From the NCBI GenBank assembly GCA_933228895.1, contig OW121855.1:35788698-35852697 (forward strand): a stretch of DNA of 64,000 nt, read 5' to 3'. The translations under genes and the position numbers were made by a program. The stretch is from Platycnemis pennipes (Eukaryota > Arthropoda > Insecta > Odonata > Platycnemididae). Positions 56,574 to 64,000 of this stretch are shown piece by piece; position 1 is the stretch's first letter; each line of letters starts with the position of its first letter. The notes under the pieces were generated by a model. It did no database searches. It was not told where the DNA came from and worked only from the letters and a program-made list of their open reading frames with translations.

Positions 56574-57338
56574 TCAAGGGCGTTTTATTTCCAGAACACC
56601 TCTACCATCAGGTATTAGCCCATTGGGGGAGCCGCCAGAAATGGCAATTCCTGGTCTACAAACATTCCCTGTGCATCCGCTTTCCCCCGCGTAGGCCTCA
56701 ATGGCTCTTCGTTCCATAGCCTTACTGTATTCTGTGGATTTGCTTCCCGAGAAGGATGGGCGTAAAATGGACTTCACAGTATTTGTCCTGGTTGCTTTGG
56801 GCCTCAATTTGCACACACGGCCGAATGTGGATACTGTCAGTCTTTTTAGGCTTTCAGGCATCAACGGCCTTGAGTACCGCTGATTCCTGGTTAGTGCCTC
56901 TAATTCCTCTGTCTCTTTCTCATTCAATGAGAGCGATTTCAGGAGGCTGGTCTTGGAGTGCTCATCTACTTCCCGATTGTCACTCTCAATGCACGCAGAG
57001 TTCTGATCTGCACCCATAGGATCTTTCTCTCTCTCCGCGCATGTCCTACCCTTCTTCATCCCGTCCATAAAACCTATTCTCATCCTTCCCCTGCCCTGCT
57101 TGCCAAACATTATTCCCTCTATCACGACTCTGAGCAACCCATCGCCCCTCATTACCTGTTCAAGCCACCTACTCTGCCTTCCCCTAATCCCATCCAGCAG
57201 CTTCTCCTCCTCCTCCCAAACGAAGTCAAGTACTCCTGCATTTGCGTTTCTCTCCGTCCAAAGCTCATTTTCCTTCTTCCTCCACACCCACATCTCGAAC
57301 GCCTGCAATCTATTTTCAATTTTTCCTTTAGTCTCCAT
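56574..57338 (-). pseudogene. Chimeric ORF: LINE C-terminus joined to YqaJ-type exonuclease fragment
   Basis: This open frame of 254 codons has two unrelated halves. Residues 1-100 are the C-terminal tail of an RTE-like LINE (LQAFEMWVWR, KLLDGIRGRQSRWLEQVMRG, QGRGRMRIGFMDGMKKGRT). From about residue 145 it reads a YqaJ/lambda-exonuclease-like domain: ELEALTRNQRY, KRLTVSTFGRVCKLRP, SGSKSTEYSKAMERRAIEAY, SPNGLI and GVLEIKRP, then a stop. In the family the motifs are SPDG and E.K. Here the Asp is Asn at residue 239, while E250 and K252 remain. The domain is cut right after the E.K motif. The junction lies near 57000-57050. There is no sign of a promoter. It is probably two transposon fragments that happen to share a frame. 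Confidence 0.7.
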
Positions 57339-59969
57339 TTTTATATAGCTCCTACTTTTTCAATACTCTCCCTCTGTGTCGCACTGCCGTTATCTATCAC
57401 ATGTAAAAGGGTTTTGATATAATTGGATATATGCATTTTAAATAAGGTAAAATCGTACCAATCAAGATATAATGATATCTTTGTAAAACTGTCCTAAGCT
57501 AGTTGTGATGTGAATGGTGAAAAGAGTTTTACGCAAATATACATATAAATACCAATCTACATAGGGAGGAGAGCTTCGTCTACAGCGAGATCGTAAAACC
57601 AACAGTGACAACTATGAACCAACCTCACTCTCCTCATATGAGTTATGAAAAATTATGATCTCCGGCAACACCGGGTAATTCAGCTATCTAAAATATTTAA
57701 AAATAATATGCAAGGATTTTTGGAGAAATGGCTTTTAAAGGCAATGCATTGATTTTGATATTTTCCATGCTGTTGAAATTCAACGCCCCCCCGCCTCCTC
57801 CCCGCTAGTTCATTACAATTAAAAAAAGTAAGTAGAAATAGCTTCGCGTACCACTCCGGAAAGTGAGTTGTAGTTAGTCCAATACGATCTTTTCCTTAAA
57901 GACCCATTGGCAGCCACTGCTATCAAGGGTATACCATCGGTATCCACGTCTCCAGCCTGCACAGCGAGATCATATTCCTACTTCCCGGCACGCCTCATCA
58001 CCTCCCACGCAGCATCATGCATTCCTAGGATGCAGTATTATTGCATTTTTCGGTACGTTCTAGGAGTAATACACGGCATATCGAGAACTGCACTAAGCTC
58101 CGCTAGTTGTGAATATCCTTGGTCAGTTCATATCGTATTTGCAACCTGTAATTAAACCCTTGTCATTATCCCACAGTTTATGGCACCCGCTTCGCATATA
58201 TATTTCCAAAGCACATTAGCAGAATTTTGATGGTGGCATGTCTCGAGAGAGAATGCCATGAAGTTATTTACTTGAGAAGATGATATTTATCTATGATATC
58301 CGAAGGTATTTTAGAAATGTGGTTATTAAATTGGATTTCCAATACATAATTTTAGTCTGAGTAGATTAGGGTAGTACTTGAAAACTTTAACAGTACGATC
58401 TCTACTTAATATCATTGTATTTGGGATATTTTACAAACTCGTTGGTAGCAATGTGCGCGGGGTCAGATCATCCCGTAATGCTATCAAAAAAGGAGTCAAC
58501 TATTGAAGACCGAATTCAGAAGTTCAAAGAAATGCACATCTTAGAGGCGATATACAAGATATGACAAGGAATTTACAGTATAACCATGCCTTGTTAACTG
58601 ATACGATTTTTTTCATTAGGGTTTTCAGTATTTAAAAATATTTCCATGTTACACATCTGACGAAATTTGCTGAAAAACCCTTTCCTTTTCTCCTCTATCA
58701 CTTCCATGTCTGATATTATGCAAGAAAGCATGTTTTCCCATAGTTTTTAGGGAGGAAAAAAATGTTTTTTCCTCCCTAGAAGAAAAAGTTTTATATCGAA
58801 GATTCGTCTTCCGGTTGGATCGTAAGCTTTTGTCACCGTAGATTCCGGCAAAATTATGGCATCACCGTAACGTAGACATAAAGTACTTTCATTATGTTGA
58901 GAGCAATGGATGACCATTTGATCAATAAGGAACAGACCGTTTAAGCAAATTTGCAAAGGAAAAAAAAAAAATAATCTCCAGAAACGTTTCCTGGACAAGC
59001 AATGATAGATTCATTAACGCGATTGAGGCAACAGACACACCTACAATTTATCGTAATATAGTAATAACTTACAGGTGCTCGGATGATCACCCCCCTCCAC
59101 TCTCCACTGTCTACGCCAATCACTACGACAAAGCATTTGACAAATCCGAGTACAAAAGGACTGGTTGAAGAGTGAATATGATCCTTTACTAAGGATCGAT
59201 CGATATCGAGCGATCCACATTGGGAGTAAGCGCGAGCAGCAAAGACAGCTGTGAAATCTTATCCCTCATGGTATTTTCATGGGGGCCTCGTACCATGTTG
59301 AAATACAAGGTCGAGGGGCGTCCCAAAAAGCTACACCTCCCCTCATCGCTCACCCCTCCCCTACCCGCTCTTCCCCCCTCCTAAGCGCTGCCACTCGCTC
59401 TCAGGCTGACAGCGGAAATCGCAGCGCCGCCGATGGAACACGTAATTTAGATCGAGGAGTCGTGAAAAATGCGTTGCATAGGTCCACGAGAATGTTCACT
59501 GTGACGCTAAAATACGCTTTATGGAACATTACCACGTTCCAACATGGAGATGAAGGTTGGTTATATAGCCAGAATGAAAAGATTTTAAAGAAATATGCGT
59601 CCAAGGCTTCATGGCGAGCTCCTGATTTTGGACAAATTTACGTTTTTCAGCTTTCGATCTATTTATATAGAAAGTGAAACGCCCATAACTGCAATACTTA
59701 TGCTAAGTATTAATCCTTATTCTAGAGTCCTGCTCAATCAGATTTGCAATAACTAGTATATTTAAGTCGTAAATCAAGAACACGTAGACGTCTGCGGACG
59801 CGTTTTTTTCAGTGGTATAGAGCCCCCTTAATATTATTTTTGAGTATTTCTTCACATTTTTTATTCTTCCTTCGACCATTTCTCCCCTCATCCTGGAGCC
59901 ATCTTCAGGTTGGAAGGACATTTTGGTAATTAATTGTCATTGGAAAAACAAAAAAATTGAGGGAAATAC
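57339..59969. other. Intergenic with minor repeat traces
   Basis: A 14-bp hairpin at 58748-58780 has arms TAGGGAGGAAAAAA and its complement. At 59306-59330 GTCGAGGGGCGTCCCAAAAA resembles a mariner terminal repeat; the 132-codon frame at 59279-59677 that follows has no recognisable transposase. A C run at 57786-57792 and other low-complexity tracts are present. No host exon was found. Confidence 0.4.
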
Positions 59970-60060
59970 AGTAAAACCCCCTATTTACACTTTTCTAGGG
60001 ACCACTAGAAATAAGTGTAAATTGCGGGAAAATGCAAATAGTGGGAAAAGGAATATTTTC
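59970..60060. repeat. Possible pogo/Tigger-type element end
   Basis: ACAGTAAAACCCCCTATTTA, then an ACACTTTTCTAGGGACC block, then TAAGTGTAAATTGCGGG resembles the terminal and subterminal sequence of pogo/Tigger elements (CAGTAAAACCTC...), with TA at the border. No matching right end was found within 1 kb. Confidence 0.35.
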
Positions 60061-60309
60061 AGCTTAACATGCATACTTTAACAATTTTGAGTAAATATAT
60101 ATGTAAATAAGAAACACCGATAAACTGAATTGGAGCAATAATTAATTAATTGTCTCTTAAAAGTATTGAGCTGTCCTTATTTATTTTTGTACGATGTATT
60201 TCTACCAATGTTTCAACCAACCATGGGACGTTGTTAAATCCATAATTCTCAAACGTATACATTGTGCAATGGCTTTACTCATATGACAAAGCCATTCACT
60301 ACGATATTT

Positions 60310-60350
60310 GAATACCAAGAACTTAAAAACCACTTTTTAAGTTGGTATTC
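60310..60350. repeat. Short hairpin
   Basis: GAATACCAAGAACTTAAAAA faces TTTTTAAGTTGGTATTC with a 4-base spacer; the arms match apart from a 3-base bulge. A second hairpin (TTTGGTTCATCC / GGATGAACCAAA, 4-base spacer) is at 60603-60630. Confidence 0.8.
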
Positions 60351-61526
60351 CTTCATACCATTAATTCTTGACGTTTTCTTTTTTTTGACAATTGTCTGCA
60401 CTAGCTAGCATGTTTCTGAATCCCATCGCGATTTTTCATAATTGTGGCCATTGTAAAGACCGTTAATCTTAGATATTTTGCTATATCAGTGCGAGTTTAT
60501 CATGAGAATCAACAATTTTTATTTACGACTAAATTATTACGTTGCTGTGAAGGCTTCCTCGATGATTAGAAGATGAGTCGAGGGTTTCCTGTTTTTTTCT
60601 GCTTTGGTTCATCCTACTGGATGAACCAAATTTTCTGGTATTCCAGATGGCATCTTTAGGTCCGAAGTATAGGAAATTTGAGAGCGAAAAAATACAGTAC
60701 GAAGATATAGGAAATATATAGGATGAGGGTAAAGGAAATTTGATGGGACGCTATCTACAGACCTGGGGGTAAGGCATCAGTGACTCCAGGGTGGGACGAG
60801 GGCAGAACATGCCCATGGACTACCAAGATCGTCATGCGTGGTGAAGAGCCACATCCTCCTCGAGGTGCCCCTGGTTTCGCAGAGCATGACAGATCTAGAC
60901 CTGGCGGTCAATAAACAGCTCCCATCACCAAGGTGCATCTCTGTGCTAAGGGTGACCACATCTACGGGGCGGAGGGTAAGAAGTCACTAACAGAGAGACT
61001 CCGGATACTGGGCGACCTATTTTATTTAGCCTTAACCATGCATGCATGCAAGAATGAAGTCTGCAAGGGCAGACACCTTATTTCCCTAGCTACTCGTGGG
61101 ACCAAACTTGGAACCCTTAAACAAAACAATGGAGGGCACTGAGAGGCGCACTCTCCATGTGGACTCTTGTAGTCCACCTTCTTCCTTGGGGGATGTGATA
61201 CCGGTGGAGAGCGCGGATGGGGATTCCAGTCAGGGTGCACCCTCTACTACCTTAACCTTGCCTGTGGGAGTTCCTTCTGGGAGAACCACACATCCCAGTT
61301 GCCTCTCATACCTTTCGTGGGGAGAGAAGGACGATATCCTTTCGAACCTCTCTCGGCCCAACTTCAAGGAGCCACCGAGTATGGGCTCCCCCATGAGGGT
61401 AGAGTCTAACTCGGGAGCCCCTGTGGGTGGGGGCCTAAGGGAAGGCTCCATATCCCCTCGAAGAGAAGGAGAAGAGAAGAAGAGGGAGGAAGAAGATGTG
61501 GGTGAGGCCAAACCATGGCTGGCATA

Positions 61527-61690
61527 GCCGTACTTCAGGCCAACCTACAACACAGTAAGGCGGCCTCAGGTATCTTGAAAAGTATAATCTCTAAAGGTAT
61601 GGTCAAAATAGCTATGATTCAGGAACCCTGGGCTTTCTAGGGAAGAGTCAGGGGACTGAGCATGACAGGGGGAAAAATATATTATATGAG
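61527..61690 (+). pseudogene. LINE endonuclease N-terminal fragment
   Basis: The fragment reads AVLQANLQHSKAASGIL, then VKIAMIQEPWAF, a stop, then GRVRGLSMTGGKIYYM. The N and QEPW motifs are the N-terminal active-site motifs of LINE APE-type endonucleases (N and E). The remaining domain (catalytic D and H) is deleted. Confidence 0.7.
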
Positions 61691-62230
61691 ACTAGGAAAC
61701 TCTTTAATAAAAAAAAGAGGACAGGAATGCCTCAGGATTGGGAAAACTTTAAGGTTGCCAGATGGAGGTACAAAGCAGCAATCACGCACTATAAGAGGGA
61801 CTCATGGAGGGGCTTCTGAGAGAGCGTAGAGACTGTTCCACAGGTGGCAAGACTTCATAAGATCCTATCGAAAGACTCAGAAGCGGGGGTGGGTTCTCTG
61901 CTGCTTCCCTTGGGAGATTTCACATCTTCAGACAAGGAAGCACTAAAGCTAATGCTGGAGACCCACTTTCCTGGCTCCAGGGAGTAGAGGGAGATGCATC
62001 ATAGGAGGAATCCCATCCATCCAGCTCGGACAGAATGGAGAATTTCCTCTAGCATCGTGATCTACACAGTTACAAAATGGGCAATAATGAGTTTTAGCCC
62101 CTTTAAGGCTGCTGGGGAGGATGGGTTTTTTCTTGCACTCCTTCAGGATCAGCTCCTCCTTCCAATGGTAAGAATATTTCACTCCTGCCTGGCTTATGGA
62201 TATGTTCCAAAAACCTGAAGGATCACCAAG

Positions 62231-63130
62231 GTGGTTTTAATACGTAAACCAGGTAAGACGGACTACACAAGAGCAGACTCCTTTCGAGGAATCAGTCTCA
62301 TGTCTTTTCTATTAAAGACACTAGAAAAGATAGTGGACCGGTACATAAGGGATAATCCGTGGAGACAGCGCGCCACAATCTTGTTAGCAGGATTGAGGGA
62401 GTGCTTGAACACGGAATGTATGGACTGGGGGCATTTCTTGATGTCGAGGGAGCATTTAATAACACGTGCCTCGATCAAATCTGCATTGCTGCAGGAAGAC
62501 ATGATATCCATGCTCACATTGTGAGTTGGATTAGATACATGTTGGAACAAAGAACTGTCAAAGTAGTCTTGAGAGACAGTTCAATGAAGGTAGCTGTGAC
62601 TCGAGGCTGCCCTCAGGGAGGAGGGTTATCTCCACTCCTCTGGAATATGGCAGTCAACAGTCTTCTTGTAAAATTGAATAGGACTGGTGCATACACTCAA
62701 GGGTAAGCAGATGATGTGGCTATACTCATCACTGGAAAGTACCTCGATACTGTCTCTGGGCTCATGCAGAAAGCCCTGGATAAGGCAATGGGATGGTGTG
62801 CAGAAACAGGGCTGACTGTAAATCCGGAGAAAATTAAGCTTGTATTGTTTACCAATAGAAGGAAAATGGAGGGCTTTAGACCTCCCTCTTTGCAGGGTAA
62901 GGTTTTATATCCCTCACCATCGGTTAAGTATCTTGGGGTTATCCTGGACTCCAAGCTTAATTGGGGAGAGCATTTTGAGACCAAGGCAAAGAAAGCCTGT
63001 GCCTCCTTATCGATGTGTCGGAGGACCCTTGGTAAAACATGGGGACTTCAACCAAAAGCCATTAGATGGATTTATACGGCAGTCAATAAACCTAGTTTCT
63101 TGTACTGCTCTGTAGCTTGGTGGAAGAGAG
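62231..63130 (+). pseudogene. LINE reverse transcriptase
   Basis: The RT motifs are VVLIRKPGKTDYTRADSFRG, LDVEGAFNNTCLDQI (motif A region), TRGCPQGGGLSPLLWNMAVN (motif B), then a TAA at 62704-62706 in place of the Tyr of the YADD box, followed directly by ADDVAILITG (motif C). GLTVNPEKIKLVLF, then VKYLGVILDSKLNWGEHF follow. One frameshift near 62360 and this nonsense change separate it from an intact frame. Both catalytic aspartates of motif C remain in the sequence. Confidence 0.8.
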
Positions 63131-63318
63131 TCCAGCTGAAACTGCTGGGAACAAACTTAACCACCTTCAACGAATGGCCTGTATGGGCATTTCAGGGGCT
63201 AGGAGAACAACCTGAACTCTGGTGCTGGAAACACTACTAAACCTCGCTCCACTCCCAGTGGAAGCAGAGGTGCAGGCAAGGATAGCGGCTTAATGTCTCA
63301 ATTGTATGGGACAGTGTT

Positions 63319-63791
63319 ATGACAAAGCAAGTTCCTATGGTCACAGACAAGTTTGGACAGTTAGCCAGGTTCAACCAATCATCCCTCTACTTCAAAACCC
63401 ACTTCCCGGATAGAGAACAGTGGGCTAGAGGAAATGGAAAACAACTTCACTCTGGGGCCGAGGTATGGTATACGGATGGCTCTTGGAAAGAAGGAAGAGT
63501 GGGAGCATGGGTCTACAACTGTAGCACACCAAGAAGATCTCAATCCCTGTGGGAAACTATGCTATGGTGTTCCAGGCAGAGGTATATGCACTCCTGACCT
63601 GTGCTTATGCCATTAAGGAGATCGGGATGTTTGACAGACTGATACACATATGCACGGATAGTCAGGCAGCTATAAAGGTGCTGACATCACCTTGGTGCAA
63701 ATCAGAGCTGCTGCCAATCATATCTATTGCTACATCAATAGGGATGGCAGAAATTAGAATGTGGGGCTTCGCCTGGCATTCTGAGATCTGA
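63319..63791 (+). pseudogene. LINE RNase H domain, truncated
   Basis: The domain reads VWYTDGSWKEGRVGAWV (first Asp), then after a shift near 63550 FQAEVYALLTCAYAIKEIG (Glu) and ICTDSQAAIKVL (Asp), ending in WGFAWHSEI and a stop. The final His/Asp segment (GHSGI...NE.AD) is missing or altered (AWHSEI). It is non-functional. Confidence 0.75.
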
Positions 63792-63800
63792 CGAACTACA

Positions 63801-64000
63801 CCAAGTCTTACAAGGGGAGTGTCCGAGTTTCGGGTCTAGGATTTTGACGAAATTTGCCAGGCAGGTAGTCCTTGATTAGTTATTTACGAATCACCCCCCA
63901 TATAGGGTTATATATCCAGTACTTCGTCAAAAAACAAGTTTGAAATATTTTATTGCCAATAAAAAGCTAATAATTAGTCAAGTTTAATCAGTGCAGTTTG
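63801..64000. other. Window edge, undetermined repeat
   Basis: A different sequence begins after the RNase H remnant (GTGTCCGAGTTTCGGGTC...ATTTTGACGAAATTTGCC). I see no gene. It may be part of another element running out of the window. Confidence 0.35.

Larger units (their letters stand above)
60933..63800 (+). mobile_element. I/R1/LOA-like LINE with EN, RT and RNase H remnants
   Basis: This is a longer LINE on the plus strand. A possible ORF1 end lies at 60933-61527 (Ser/Pro/Glu-rich, without clear zinc knuckles). An ORF2 start (VLQANLQHSKAASGIL, then IAMIQEPWAF) belongs to an apurinic endonuclease but breaks off by 61690. A pre-RT region follows at 61700-62220, RT at 62230-63130 and RNase H at 63460-63790. 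Several stops and shifts and the loss of most of the endonuclease make it inactive. It belongs to the RNase H-bearing LINEs by domain order, but to a different family from 35687-36811. It stops near 63790 without the GHSGI..NE.AD end. Confidence 0.75.

Noticed and set aside
59279..59677. 132-codon ORF as a mariner transposase
   Set aside because: Only the upstream GAGGGGCGTCCCAAAAAG motif resembles a mariner end. The peptide has no helix-turn-helix or DETW motif.
61096..61527. ORF with opposite-strand shadow of similar length
   Set aside because: The minus-strand frame (61230-61511) is a shadow. The plus frame may be the end of a LINE ORF1, but no zinc knuckle could be confirmed, so it is only mentioned within the LINE.

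Overview
This window is a stretch of animal nuclear DNA, most probably from an arthropod with a large, AT-rich, transposon-loaded genome. There are no operons or ribosome binding sites. Exons have GT/AG borders, and the repeats belong to animal transposon groups: LINEs, tRNA-derived and 5S-derived SINEs, piggyBac, mariner and pogo-like elements. I cannot name the species.

Two host genes can be supported. (1) A plus-strand gene has coding exons at 11304-11817 and 14037-14173. They join in phase and give a 216-residue acidic, Ser-rich protein that I do not recognise. A CpG-rich promoter candidate lies about 0.5-0.7 kb upstream. (2) The 3' part of a minus-strand gene has coding exons at 47549-47659, 45262-45538 and 27638-27717, all in phase (155 C-terminal residues). 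Its last intron, about 17.5 kb, is packed with transposons. The N-terminal exons were not found and may lie beyond the right edge.

Layout. 0-8.5 kb: fragments of one LINE family ('LINE-A', CR1/L2/Jockey-like), including one copy inserted inside an older copy of itself. 8.5-14.2 kb: intergenic DNA, then host gene 1 with a tRNA-SINE in its intron. 14.2-19.9 kb: MITE-like repeats, hairpins and LINE remnants. 20-22.4 kb: a wrecked LINE with a restriction-like endonuclease (R2/R4/NeSL-like). 22.4-27.6 kb: no coding sequence, probably including the 3' UTR of host gene 2. 27.6-47.7 kb: host gene 2, whose last intron holds a piggyBac pseudogene, a truncated mariner, a decayed LINE, a LINE tail with an intact RNase H ORF, a pogo/Tigger remnant and a 4.6-kb element with long terminal inverted repeats. 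46.0-46.2 kb: a 5S-derived SINE. 48-57.4 kb: LINE fragments, a second decayed piggyBac and a LINE/YqaJ-exonuclease chimeric ORF. 60.9-63.8 kb: a damaged LINE of the I/R1/LOA group with EN, RT and RNase H remnants.

The elements interact as parasites of each other. The tRNA-SINE shares its 3' tail with the RNase H LINE, so that LINE probably mobilised it. LINE-A inserted into itself, and a LINE-A piece sits inside the long-TIR element. The most unusual structural signal is a set of about a dozen short-spacer hairpins with perfect or near-perfect arms, at least two of them inside the body of the R2-like LINE. I found no convincing new multi-gene system. The best candidates for follow-up are the hairpin class, the intact RNase H ORF between diverged flanking repeats, the SINE/LINE pair, the LINE/YqaJ chimera and the two unnamed host genes.
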